Program-made: the position numbers and the translations under genes
Shown: one piece after another, positions 40,479 to 50,984 of the stretch
Numbering within the stretch: position 1 is the stretch's first letter
Layout of the letters: each line of letters begins with the position of its first letter
Source: Ailurus styani
Lineage: Eukaryota; Chordata; Mammalia; Carnivora; Ailuridae
Assembly (NCBI GenBank): GCA_002007465.1
Contig: LNAC01000001.1
Span: forward strand, 8,113,936-8,177,935
Direction of reading: 5' to 3'
Length of the DNA stretch: 64,000 nucleotides
The notes under the pieces: model-generated
The model's input: only the letters and a program-made list of their open reading frames with translations
Databases searched by the model: none
Told to the model about the DNA's origin: nothing

Positions 40479-41849
40479 TAAGTAGTTTGTCTTCTCATTA
40501 TTAAGCTGTAGGAGTTCTTTGTATATTTCAAATACAAGACCTTTTTCAAATATATATATATATTACAAATATTTTCTGTCTGGGACTTTATCCATTTTCT
40601 TAAAGGCATCCTTCAAAGATTATGAATAAAGCTTTAAATGTTAATGAGGTTCAATTTACCAATTTTTTATGGTTTCTGTTTTTGTGGCCTAACAAGCTTT
40701 GCCTACTCCCAAATCACAAAGATCTTCTCATGTTTTTTTTTCTAGAAGTTTTAGAGTTTTAACCCTTATATTTAGATCCATGATTCATCTTAATATTTGT
40801 TGTGGTATGAGTCAGGACCAAAGTTCATCTTTTTCCCCACAGGGTATCAAGTTTTCCAACACCATTTGTTGAAAACGACTATCCTTACCCTACTGAATTA
40901 TTTTGGCAACTTTGTCAAATATCAGTTGTCCAGAGATATGTGGGTGTATTTCTGGACTCTCTTTCTGTTCCACTGATCTATATTTCTATACCTATGCTAA
41001 TTGTATAGTTACGTGTTTACTACAGGGTTACAGTAGTCTTAAAGTGAAATAATGTAAGTTCTTCAACTTTTTTTTTAATTATTATTTTTGGTTTGTCAAT
41101 TACTACCAAAAAAAAAAAAGCCTATGAGATATTCGCTGAATCAAGAGATTTATTTATTTGGGGGACAACTGATATCAACAATATTGACTTTTCCTATCCA
41201 TAAGCACGGTATGTCTCTTCATTTATTTAGAGTTTCTTTAATTTCTCAGTAACATTCTGAGGTTTTCAGTAAACATATGTACTTCATATTTGCCCCTAAG
41301 CATTTAGTGTTTTTATGCTATGAAAAAGGTATTTTTATTTAATTTTTCAATTGTTCATTGCTAGTGTATAAAAGTACTATTGATTTTTTAATAGGGACCT
41401 GTGTCTATACTTTACTATGAGCTTTAGTAGACTTTTATCAATTTCTTAGGGTTTTATGCCCAACAGTCATGTTAATAAAGATTGTTTTACTTCCTCCTTT
41501 ACACTCTGATGCTTATTTCTTTTTCTTGTCTTATTGTACAAGCTAAGACCTCCATTACAATGCTGAATAGGAGTCGTGAGAGCAAACGTCCTTGTTTTTT
41601 CCTAATCTTTCATGAAAGGTAGCCAGTCTTTCACCATTATGTATGATATCCAGTGTAGGTTTTTCAATAGATATCCTTTAATAAATTGAAGACATCTCCT
41701 TCTGTCCCTAATTAGTTTTGAGGGTTTTTTTTAAATCATAAATGAGTGTTGACTTTTCAAATATTTTTTCCACATAAACTGAAATAATCTCAGTTTTTCT
41801 ACTTTATTCCACCAACTGGTCATTTACATTGGTTGGTTTTTATTTTTTT

Positions 41850-42195
41850 CCAAGTTTTATTTAAATTCCAGTGAGTTAACAGATAGTGTAATATTCATTT
41901 CAGGTGTAGAATTTAGTGATTCATCACTTACATACAACCCCAGTGCTCATCCTAAGTGCCCTCCTTAATGCCCATCACCTATTTAACCCATCTCCCCACT
42001 CACCTCCCTTCCAGTAATCATCTCTTCTCTATAGTTAAGAATCTGTTTTTTGGTGTGTCTATTTGTTTTGCTTCTTAAATTCCACATATGAGTGAAATCA
42101 TATGGTATTTGTCTTTCCCTGGCTGACTTATTTCTCTTAGCATTCTACTCTCTAGCTTCAACCATATCAGTGTAAATGGCAAAATGTCATTTGGT
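41850..42195 (-). mobile_element. Carnivore L1 3' UTR nested in older L1
   Basis: Reversed young L1 3' UTR: 'AGTGTAATATTCATTTCAGG', 'TGTAGAATTTAGTGATTC', 'CCCCAGTGCTCATCC', 'CCTCCTTAATGCCCATCACC', 'TAAGAATCTGTTTTTTGGTG' and 'CACATATGAGTGAAATCATA'. The older L1 continues on both sides. Confidence 0.87.
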
Positions 42196-42455
42196 GAGAC
42201 CCTTCTCCAGAAGACCAGTGCAGGCCCCTATCTACATTACGTACATCGGTTGGTTATTAATTTTAAACCAGACTTATATTCCTGGTATGAACCATTTGAT
42301 CATGACATATTATCCTTTTCTGTATTGCTAAATTCAATATGCTAATATTTTGTATGTATTTTTGCATCTTGATTCATTAGATTTATTGAACTGTAGCTTT
42401 GGTTTGTTTTTTATACTGTCTGGTTTTGAATTTGGGTAACGCTGACCTCATAAGG

Positions 42456-42799
42456 GGTCAATTTGGATAACTGAGAGTGGTAAGGGCAGAAACAGAGTTG
42501 GGGAAAAAAAAGACGAAATGAGCACATTTGTAAAATGAGACAACCAATTGAATGGCCACATATGAATAAAAACTTTACCAGTTTTAGTTACAAGTTCAAT
42601 TGGAGTTTAAAAATCAGACTCTTTTTACTTAAAAACAAACAAAATAATATCCAGAAAAGAGAAGCAATAATACCCCCCCCTTCTCTAAGACAGCTGAGAC
42701 TCTATAAGGTCCAGGGCTCAGGTTCTGTACGACACATTTTAAGACAAACTGGACTGGATGCCAGGGTTCCACCATCAGGATGATAAATGGCCTTGAAAT
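42456..42799. other. No recognisable gene or repeat
   Basis: Purine-rich and A-rich unique sequence between the L1 and the L3-like element. Confidence 0.5.
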
Positions 42800-43190
42800 T
42801 ATGGAAGGACTAGAAATGTTTCCCACGGTGAAGAGCAAGAGAGTGGGGAGGAAGGACACTCTGGTGTCTTCAGGGAAAGAAGGACAGGCTGGTTGTCTTT
42901 AGGTTTGTGAAGGGCTGTCACAAGGGAAAGGAACTGAACTTGTTTCCTATGACCCCAGAGGGTAGAACAAGGGACAAAGAATGGATGGGTATTGGGTTTC
43001 AGTCCATCATAATGATTTTGTAACAAGTACAGCAACCTCAAAATTTGGTCTTGGACATAGTAAGTTTCCCTCCACTGCCTGTGATCAGGGAGAGGTTGTA
43101 CCACCACTGAGAAAAGGATGGGCAAAGTTGCTGCACAAGGGATTTGAATCTGCTTTGGCTAAATCCATCACATGGTGCCCCTGCCCTGTT
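42800..43190 (+). repeat. L3/CR1-type ancient LINE fragment
   Basis: 'GTGAAGGGCTGTCACAAGGG', 'CCTATGACCCCAGAGGGTAG' 'AACAAGGGAC', 'GTAACAAGTACAGCAACCTC', 'AAAATTTGGTCTTGGACATA', 'AGTTTCCCTCCACTGCC' and 'TGTGATCAGGGAGAGGTTG' follow an L3/CR1 3' region. A matching terminal piece may be at 43825-43880 ('TGGCTGGGCTATAATGACCT'). Confidence 0.5.
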
Positions 43191-44126
43191 CCACTGTGCC
43201 TGCCAGTTGCCCCTTGAACAAAAAACTCCTCTGTGTAGCTTCTATACTGTATTCCATAGAAAGAAATGGCCAAAATCCTTACAGCTATGGTTACCAAACA
43301 CCGGGACTTGATAAATTTTGGGTGAATTTTTAAAAAATAGAAAAAGTTCATCTTTTCTTAATAAGGAAAGATATGCTTAATTCAAGGATTCTCCTTTATG
43401 CCAAGATTATATCTTTACTACTTTCTTTTGTATTAATTTTTTTTTCTTTTACGGAATGGTCATGATAGTAGATGATCTTATTTTTATGTCTTTACCCAAC
43501 AAAATTAAAAACTGGCAACTCTATCTCAAAACTTCTGTCTTTTCTTTCTTTTTTTTTTTACAGTTATTGCTTTGTGAAATGCAAAGTCTATAGCAATCTA
43601 CCCATTCCAGTCACCATAAGGACCTCTCCTTGGATCAACCATGTTTATCCAGGCTAGATTTCCTTAAAGTGGGGTGATAGAGGACTTAAGGCCTTTTATG
43701 TCTAGATTTTAACATGCCTACGAAATACCTAAAACTGGGAATAGCTTACATAGATTTTATCAGGTCCTCAAAGGTGATCAATCTCTGATTTAGACTGAGG
43801 ATACTGAAATTAGGTTTTTAAAATTGATGGTTGAGTGGCTGGGCTATAATGACCTCTATCCCAACCCTACAATTTCATGCCTCTGTTTTCAAGACCCCAT
43901 GCATGGAAGGTTCTCTGGACATGGATAATCATCTAAGCTCACTTACAGGTCCCTTCACAGCCAGAAAACATTCATGAAGTCACAGAACCCAAGCATGTAG
44001 AGAAAATTCATGTGAGATCCCTCTAACTTCACCATTTTACTTACTACTATCCCTGAACACTCCAAATTCCAATGAAACCCCTTAAGTTTCTAAAGCAAAT
44101 GAACTCATTTCAAAATAGAAATTCTT
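43191..44126. other. No gene; possible L3 terminal piece
   Basis: A/T-rich sequence of about 640 bases, unrecognised, separates the L3-like body from a possible L3 terminus at 43825-43880. The T runs at 43438 and 43550 look like homopolymers only. Confidence 0.4.
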
Positions 44127-44270
44127 GGGGTTCCTGGGTGGCTCAGTCGGTTAAGCATCAGACTCTTGACCTCAGCTTGGGTCTTGATCTCAGGGTCATG
44201 AGATCAAGCCCTGCCTTTGGGTTCCATATTGGATGTAGAGACTTCTTAAAAAAAAAAAAAAAGAATTCTT
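44127..44270 (+). mobile_element. CAN-SINE, short copy
   Basis: The body at about 44127-44262 starts 'GGGGTTCCTGGGTGGCTCAG' with 'TCGGTTAAGCATCAGACTCT' and ends in poly-A without the usual CT-rich middle. An imperfect short duplication, GAAATTCTT against GAATTCTT, flanks it. Confidence 0.93.
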
Positions 44271-44459
44271 GAAGCCTTCACTTATTAAGTCACAATTATT
44301 CCTACTCTACCAAAATATTAAAAGGCGATGTCATCAGTATGCAAAAATTGGAGTTTCTGACTCAGGGTCTCTGCTTAAATTGTTCTTCTATGGAACATAC
44401 TCAGACCCAGTTTGAAAATAGGCTTTCAGCCCGTGCAGTATAGATAAATACAGCCAGTC

Positions 44460-44930
44460 CTGGGGAAGAAGCTTTCACGATGAAAATGCTTTGGACATTC
44501 TGGCCGGTTCTACTCTGAGACTACAGCACAGTCCAGAAGCTATACAATGTGGCTTTTGTTCAAGTGGCAATTAGCAGAAATTATAGACCAGGGCAGTGTC
44601 ATTGTGCAGAGGATTCAGCCAAAGTAGACACAGACCAGTTTTCATTAGACCAGCCAAAAGCTGGAGAACCCTCTTTTAAAAAATTAAACAAGCTCTCAGC
44701 CTATTTGCTCCAGTTATAACGATGCTGAGAAGTGTGCTTCCTCTCGCTTACAGATAGTACCTGGAGGACACTCTGGGGGGGAGCTCTCTAAGTGTTGGGT
44801 CTTTGATTGACAAATGTATTCAAGGGGAAATTACCGGTGTGATTTTACTCATTATTAGGGAAATGAAGGAGCTGAATTGCGCTGTCTTGTAGCTCCTGTG
44901 CCAGTTATAATGGTATCTCTGGTTATTTTT
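44460..44930. promoter_or_regulatory. Candidate CNE with TCF/LEF and PBX-MEIS-like composite
   Basis: Repeat-free block with 'GCTATACAATGTGGCTTTTG', 'GTGGCAATTAGCAGAAATTA', 'CAGTTTTCATTAGACCAGCC' and 'GGAAATTACCGGTGTGATTT'. CTTTGATTGACA at 44801-44812 joins a TCF/LEF-like CTTTGAT with TGATTGACA, a PBX-MEIS-like word. TTATTAGG is at 44852-44859. Confidence 0.58.
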
Positions 44931-45552
44931 TTTTTTAATCAGACATTAGAGTATGGGGATCCATTTTGGTCCCTATGTGGCAGGAGGGAGAGAGTGTGCA
45001 GACAGAGATCAGAGTAATTAAAGGGTAAGAAGGGGGATTTGTGCATGGCAAGTCAGAGGACCTCTGGCTTTAGGTAGTTCATGGCTCATCTGGTCTACTT
45101 GTTAGTCTTAGTTCAGCCTTTTTTATGGTTATTAAGAAATTAACCAGTTCCTCCCTGGGAGCAGCCTCCCTTTGTTACTTGCAGAGAATGACTCTGCCCA
45201 ACCGCCCCAAGTCTGTTTTATCATGTTTCTGGGCTCCATCCCCTCCATTTCCTCCTGGATGCTCCTGTCTCTCTTGTCACCCCACCTAAAATAAAGAAAC
45301 TTAACCTAGAAAAAGGAAAGCCTAGGACCGCCTGATAACCACTGTCAAGTTTTTCAAGATTCGACCGTAGGAGGATGTTCTTGACTCTTCCAACTTCACG
45401 AGGGAGCTTCAGCAAGACAAGGCCATAAACAATTTCCGCTGTGTCTTATAATGAGCCCTTAATTCTGTAGGATCCCAGGAGTGGCAGATTCTTCCTCTCA
45501 TGTGCTAGTTAGTGTTTGGGCGGCATTGCAAAAGACCCACAAACCCAGGGGT
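44931..45552. other. No recognisable gene or repeat
   Basis: Begins with a 13-T run near 44925-44937, then unique sequence. Nothing identifiable. Confidence 0.45.
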
Positions 45553-45690
45553 CAAGAGCCTGGGGATAAGGGCCAGCTCTGCCCACACCTTCCTGAGTGA
45601 CTTTACGGTTGTGCCCTTGGGCCAGTCCCACCTCTGGGGTCCCGCGGGGGCTGGACTCCCGGGGTTCCCAGCAGGGTAGGGGCAACTGCA
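45553..45690 (+). repeat. MIR SINE
   Basis: 'AAGAGCCTGGGGATAAGGGC', 'CAGCTCTGCCCACACC', 'GAGTGACTTTACGGTTGTGC' and 'CCTTGGGCCAGTCCCACC' follow the MIR order. Confidence 0.5.
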
Positions 45691-46149
45691 GAATCATTGC
45701 TCGCAGGGCTCAAGAACCCCTACACTTATGGAGCTTTGCTTACAGATAAAATGAAAGGATAGCTATCATCCCAGGAAAATTTTGGTGTTCAAAGGGCATT
45801 CTTGGGCTGGAAATAGACAGGACAAGATGACTCTCAAAGTACTAAAGCTCCTTGGCCCTTAAATACCCCATAGAAAGGGGAGTCGTAATGAGATGAAATA
45901 ATCTCTCCAGGTCTACTGTACCTCTAGATGAGAATTTGAAGAATTCACTACGTGGATGAAACCTTCCTGCTCTGGCATGATGCTCTTTTTTTTTAATAAA
46001 ATCAAAATATTAAAAGTCAAATGTGAAATCTTCACCCTTAAAGGTATGTTTCATGGTGATTCTTACAACGTCTGCCCAGGTGGAGTCCTGCATATTTTGT
46101 CAAATCAAGCTCCCTTTTGTCTCCACTTCTTTAGATGGTTTATTACAAT
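45691..46149. other. No recognisable gene or repeat
   Basis: A/T-leaning unique sequence with a T tract near 45987. Nothing identifiable. Confidence 0.45.
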
Positions 46150-46330
46150 GGTAACGGGCTTGAGTTACAACACGTAACTACTTACAAAGCTGCGTGACCT
46201 CAGACAAGCTGCTTGAGCCTCTGAGCCTTAATTTCCTCACCTGTTCAATGAGTCTAAGAGTCTGGGCCTCACAGAAGTGTGGTAAAAACAAAATGAGCTG
46301 CTCCCTGTCAAGTCCCTAGCAGGCCTGCAC
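46150..46330 (+). repeat. MIR SINE
   Basis: 'GCTGCGTGACCTCAGACAAG', 'CTGCTTGAGCCTCTGAGCC', 'TTAATTTCCTCACCTGTTC' and 'TCAAGTCCCTAGCAGGCCTG' follow the MIR order. Confidence 0.75.
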
Positions 46331-47040
46331 CCCCCCATATCAGGGGGGTTTGAATTGCTTTGGAATAAATTTGATCATTTTTATTAAACCACATTTTACA
46401 CTTGGGGTTTTCAGATTATATGGTAATCGAGGCTTCCGACTGAAGGAGGTTTACACCTGATAGAGGAATCCAGCCTAATTCTCACAGTTCAGAGTGATGA
46501 CGTATATGATCGCGATCACACAATCATGCCGCGGGGAAAACTGCAAACTCAGCGCTCTCTTGCCAAACTCTCAAGCACCCCTCTTTATCCCCTAGAGGGA
46601 CGCCTGGCCCTCATCCGCTCTCAGCTGGAGCTCATTCTGGGTGAGGTCCTACCTCCTTCATCATCCATTTCCTGGAGCCTGGCCCCGATTACCTGGATCA
46701 ACTCCCCCTTAAGGAGAAAAAGGGGAATTGGAGTAATGTGCAGCAGATTGGAGATGACACCCACACCAGGTGCTTCCCTTCCCCAAGCCCTGAATGTTTT
46801 CATGTGCCCCAGGAGCCAGTCTGATGAGACAGGGGGACCACCTGGTGCACAAGCTCTGCCTAGAAGCAGACGGTGGCTCTTCCCCTCTGGAGAAGCTAGG
46901 GATCCAAGGTGCGATCTGAACTTAAGGTTCTGGTCCCATGCCCTCTATTCTCGGGCTTTCTTGCCTCCTCCAAATGGAAATCTTGGCTTTATGTGCACCA
47001 CTAAAGTCCTCAGGAATGAGACAATCCATCGCTGAAGTGA
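46331..47040. other. No recognisable gene or repeat
   Basis: Unique sequence. A 169-residue frame at 46526-47035 begins ATG and is the longest here, but it has no domain, low conservation-type composition and an overlapping reverse frame. Not called as a gene. Confidence 0.4.
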
Positions 47041-47420
47041 TGCCCTGTTCCGAAACATCGAGCCTGCATGCAAAAACATGCAAATGCCTCCCACATTATA
47101 GTTAAAGATCCAAGCTAGGCACAGCAGGAAAGACTCACTAGCATGCTAGCAGTTCTGTTGTGATTCACAAGGAGGGTTATATTTAATTACAGCTTTCCAC
47201 CTTAAATCAGAGAGTCCACTGCATGGAAGTGTTTGCCGGGTCTGCTTCCAGAAATTCAATCTATAGTGTGAAATACAATTGGCTTTTAGCTCCTGGAGCT
47301 CCATAATCAAGGCTAACGCTCTTGACTTTGCAGCTCTTCATCTCTATGGTCCCGGGAACCAAAGTGTCAACATCAGAAATACATCAGAATTTGAATTCTC
47401 CCCTTCTCGCGCCCAGGCTA
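47041..47420. promoter_or_regulatory. Weak CNE candidate with paired octamer-like sites
   Basis: ATGCAAAA at 47068-47075 and ATGCAAAT at 47078-47085 sit 10 bases apart. Further on, 'TATATTTAATTACAGCTTTC' and 'CAATCTATAGTGTGAAATAC' are A/T-rich and repeat-free. The octamer match is exact; function is inference. Confidence 0.35.
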
Positions 47421-48224
47421 AAGATACATTTGGGAGGAGGTTTAGGAACCAGAGTCTTGGGTCCTAACGGCAGCTACCCTGCATGCAGGAGACCTAGGAA
47501 GCCACCGAACCTCCCCCCGCCTCACCGTCAGCGTCCCTGAAATATGGATAACAGGCATTTTGTCTCTCTTCCCCAGCCTCGGAAGACGCAGCATTCCTCT
47601 CCCAGCTGGGTCCCCCACTCCAACGCCCCCCGGACAAGGAGACAGAAACGAGGCTAGTGCCGTGTGCATTCTGTGCGGTGGTTGCCGTTGCGGGCACCAG
47701 AGATAAAGTGTGCCAGGCGCCCGGAGATGGAGCACTGGGCACTGGAAAGTCTTCGCTGTCACCATCTCGTGCCTGTCACTCCTGTGTGTGGCCCCTGGCC
47801 TCAGCCTCGCTGTTCTCCACAGGTTTGTGCACCAGGGTCCATTTGCATAGCTGCCCGCGAGCTGCGGCATCTGTTTCTAGCATTCTCTGGCCCGAGAAAA
47901 TTCTTGCCTTTGGTGCAGAGTCACGCTAATGATTCAGACACTACTCTACCCTAAACAGATTGCAAATGTTTCCTCAATGGAAAAGAGGATACACCATAAA
48001 ATGGAATGTTTCCTTAAGGGTTTGGGGATTTTCTTTCTTATAGTCAATCATGTTTTTAAGCATTTAGGAAACAAATATAATGCATCTTTTTTTTTTTAAT
48101 CATGATCGAGTCAGTTCCCCTCCAGATGGGAAAATTCTAGGTTTTTAAATTAAGACCATCCTATCCGCCTACTTTTCATGGTTTCAGTGGGCTTTAGGGC
48201 TGCCAAGGGCCTTGGGAACCATCC
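47421..48224. other. No gene; possible MIR remnant
   Basis: Around 47500-47560, 'GAACCTCCCCCCGCCTCACC' and 'CTGAAATATGGATAACAGGC' recall a MIR core. The rest is unique, with frames of 82-142 residues overlapping on both strands. Confidence 0.4.
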
Positions 48225-48345
48225 CACTTGATTGCTTGACTTCAGATCCGAAGACTTCCTGGTCTCAGAAGGATGAAGTGACCTGCCCAAGGTCACACAG
48301 CCGGTCAGAGGCAAAGGTGAGATGATCCACGGGTTTCCAGATCCA
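48225..48345 (-). repeat. MIR SINE
   Basis: 'GAAGTGACCTGCCCAAGGTC', 'ACACAGCCGGTCAGAGGCAA' and 'GGTTTCCAGATCC' are a reversed MIR core. Confidence 0.6.
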
Positions 48346-49010
48346 CAATCAACCATGCCTCCTTCCTTTGTGTGCTGCCAGAAATAAATGCCACGGAAAT
48401 GAAGATGAAACCAGGTTTCTTTCTGACTGAGTTGATCACCTACGCGGGCGAGCTGGGTTTTTAGTACACCTGCAGTGGTCTGACTTAATAGGCGGCCTCT
48501 GTGCCAGGTTGGAATTCATTCAGGGAGGGGTGCTGGTGAGATCCCAAATCCCTCTATCCCCCTGACACCAGAGCTCCACAGACATCGGAGTGACAGCCGT
48601 CCACGCAGAGAGCCCCACCCGCGAAGACGCCACTCACAGTTGACAGACGCGGCCAGTCTTGCGTGCGCCACACTTCACTATAAAAAATTTGTTGTTTACC
48701 TGAAATTCGAACTTAACTGAGCATCGGATATCTTATCTGGCAACTCTAACCAGACACGTTTTAAAAACACAATATTCAAAAAGAAGTCTCAGATGGAAAG
48801 CCACAAAGCTCCAGGCACAGATATCATCTCATAACCTAACTGTTCCTCAGACAGGCAACTCCATGTCATGCGTTTCAGGGTAATTCTTGACAGAAACTAA
48901 ATGATTCAATTAAGGTGAAAGATTCTCCGAAGTGACAGGAGGAGTCCAGCTAATGTAGAACAGAAGAGTCCATTAAGGAACTTAAATTTCAGATTTCTCT
49001 CTCAAGTCAA
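48346..49010. other. No recognisable gene or repeat
   Basis: Unique sequence, A/T-rich from about 48680. No gene or repeat recognised. Confidence 0.45.
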
Positions 49011-49242
49011 TGGACAATCATTTCTTTCTTTCTTTTTTTTTTTTTTTAAGATTTTATGTATTTGACAGAGACACAGCAAGAGAGGGAACACAAGCAGGGG
49101 GAGTGGCAGAGGGAGAAGCAGATTTCCTGCTGAGCAGGGAGCCCAATGTGGGGCTCGATCCCAGGACCCCAGGATCATGACCTGAGCCGAAGGCAGACGC
49201 TTAACGACGGAGCCCCGCAGGCTCCCCTGGACAATCATTTCT
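49011..49242 (-). mobile_element. CAN-SINE with perfect 15-bp target duplications
   Basis: The body at 49026-49227 has a T-rich left end with CTTT units, AAGATTTTATGTATTTGACA, an A/G-rich middle and a reversed tRNA head ending near 'GGAGCCCCGCAGGCTCCCC'. TGGACAATCATTTCT is identical at 49011-49025 and 49228-49242. Recent insertion. Confidence 0.97.
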
Positions 49243-49590
49243 ACATCACGGGCCATGTGCTCTCCCCTTCTCGCTTCAACTTTATGAAGGACATTAGCCA
49301 CACTTGCTCTCTACATCTCCCCACCTCACGTGCCATCCTCAGAACACCATAATCTGGTTCCTACTCTGACTATACAACCGGAAGCATCCTTGCTAAGGCG
49401 TACAATGACCTAATCCAGGAGATACTCATTATCTGTAGTGTTCATGGTCAATAACGTTGCCGCAAACACAGGACTAGAAGAAACGACACCCCTGCCCCTC
49501 TAGGAAACACGGAGTTAGGTTCCTAGGAGCCTCTGGCACATTCTCAAAAATTAGTACTTTGTCTTATGCGTGTTTTGGGGGGGGTTTTTG

Positions 49591-49786
49591 GTCTTTTTTT
49601 AAAGATTTTATTTATTCATTTGAGGTAGAGCAAGGGAGAAAGCATAAGTGGGGGCGGGGGAGGGAGAGGGAGAAGCAGGCTCCCCACTGAGCAGGGAGCC
49701 AGAGGTAGAGCTCGATCCCAGGACCCTGGGATCATGACTTTGAGTCTCAGGCAGATGCTCAACCGACTGAGCCACCCAGGAGCCCC
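49591..49786 (-). mobile_element. CAN-SINE
   Basis: T7-AAAGATTTTATTTATTCATT at the left, A/G-rich middle, 'AGCTCGATCCCAGGACCCTG' and terminal 'GACTGAGCCACCCAGGAGCC'. Target duplications unclear because the left flank is a G/T run. Confidence 0.95.
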
Positions 49787-50246
49787 TGTGTTTCTATTTA
49801 AAGACACATTATTTAATATATATTGTTCACTCCTTAACTTTGAACTCACGCATGGATGAACATACCAAGCACAGGGCACATCACAGCCTGCCTATGCTTC
49901 GGGACACTACCCAGCAGTTCCCTGCATCTGCGGGCTGTTTTTAAGACCACCAAAAAAAAGCATCAAAATGTGAAAAACATGGGGGCACTAAATAGACTGC
50001 AAAGGACACACATCACAGGTGACCATCAACTGCCAAGAAGGGCGTCGGTCATGGGAGTGGTCCTTGCATTCCACATCTCCAACACCAGCTTCTCCAGCTA
50101 TAGGACTTCCGGTCCACCCCACCAGGCCCCAGAGCCCAGGCCACCGGCCCTGCAACTTCCCCTGTGTCACCTTCTATTCGTCAAAGGGAAGACATGGATG
50201 AAGCTCAAGAAAAGAGACACAGGCCATCATGGGTAAGAATATTAGT
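49787..50246. other. No recognisable gene or repeat
   Basis: Unique sequence. The overlapping frames of 60-126 residues have no domain. Confidence 0.5.
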
Positions 50247-50415
50247 GGCTATTTATCGAGCTATGTGCCCAGCTCTGTGCTAACAGCCTTTCTTCTGTAC
50301 TTCATCATATCCTCCCTCCAGCCTGGTGATTCATGTGGAAAAAGGAAACATTACAAACCTTGTCCAAGGTCACATGTGATAGTCAAGTGTCAGACCGGAT
50401 TCCAATCCTGGCTCC
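50247..50415 (-). repeat. MIR SINE
   Basis: 'GGCTATTTATCGAGCTATGT', 'GCCCAGCTCTGTGCTAAC', 'TTGTCCAAGGTCACATGTGA' and 'GACCGGATTCCAATCCTGGC' follow the reversed MIR order. Confidence 0.8.
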
Positions 50416-50418
50416 AGC

Positions 50419-50597
50419 TCAGAGGTTGGCAAACACACATGGACCGAACCAACACCCATTCATCTCTGTATCATCTATGGCTGCTTCTGAGCTACAACAG
50501 GGTTGCGTAGATGCAACAGAGGACGTACGGCCTGCAAAGCCTAGAATATTTACTGTCTAGCTCTTTAGGGAAAAAGCTTGCCAAATCCTGCTTTAGA
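50419..50597 (+). mobile_element. hAT-Charlie-type MER element, internally deleted
   Basis: Same family as 30138-30462. Left end 'CAGAGGTTGGCAAACACAC'. The middle lacks the AAATAAAGTTTTATTGG part and goes directly to 'TCATCTATGGCTGCTTCTGA' 'GCTACAACAGGG'. The right end has 'CGGCCTGCAAAGCCTAGAAT', 'ATTTACTGTCTAGCTC' and 'AAAAGCTTGCCAAATCCTGC'. Confidence 0.77.
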
Positions 50598-50689
50598 TCA
50601 GCGTGGGACGCTGCCTCTTGGTGATGAGAGCATAAAGAAATGACACTGGAGAGAATTCAACACACTATCACTAATCCCCAGGCAGGTAT

Positions 50690-50795
50690 CAGTCTCCTCA
50701 TTTATAAATGAGGAAGCTGAAGTATAGTCATTTTTAAGCACTTGCCAAGGTCCCAACTTCTGCATGATAGAGCTGGGACCGGAGAGCATGTGGAG
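50690..50795 (-). repeat. MIR-like SINE fragment
   Basis: 'CTCATTTATAAATGAGGAAG', 'CTGAAGTATAGTC' and 'TTGCCAAGGTCCCAACTTCT' 'GCATGATAGAGCTGGGACC' follow a reversed MIR core. Confidence 0.5.
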
Positions 50796-50984
50796 CTGTG
50801 TCCAAAGCCACCGAGACCTAGGGATGTGGCCAGGGTGTGTGTGTGTTTGGGGCCTCAAGACTGCCACTTCTGCTCTATCTTAATGCATTCAAGACAGATC
50901 TACAACACGGGGCAGAGAGACAAATCTCTGCCTTGTACACTAATTGTTCCTAAAAGAATACCACAATTCACAAATGCTGATTTT

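Larger units (their letters stand above)
39505..42455 (-). mobile_element. Long old L1 LINE, interrupted twice
   Basis: A reversed L1 running from its 3' UTR ('GAGGTATAATTTACATATAA', 'GAAAATCAAAATGTGGAACA') into ORF2: 'GAATTTGGGATCATGTGACA', 'CATTCATTTGTCTTCTTTTG', 'CAAGTTTTCCAACACCATTT', 'GCTGAATAGGAGTCGTGAGA' and 'GGTTTTGAATTTGGGTAACG'. Many stops and indels; no intact ORF2. A CAN-SINE sits at 40283-40478 and a younger L1 3' UTR at 41850-42195. The (AT)n run near 40551 is internal drift. Confidence 0.88.

Noticed and set aside
46526..47035. 169-residue forward frame
   Set aside because: No domain, no splice or promoter context, and an overlapping reverse frame. Coding cannot be supported without conservation data.
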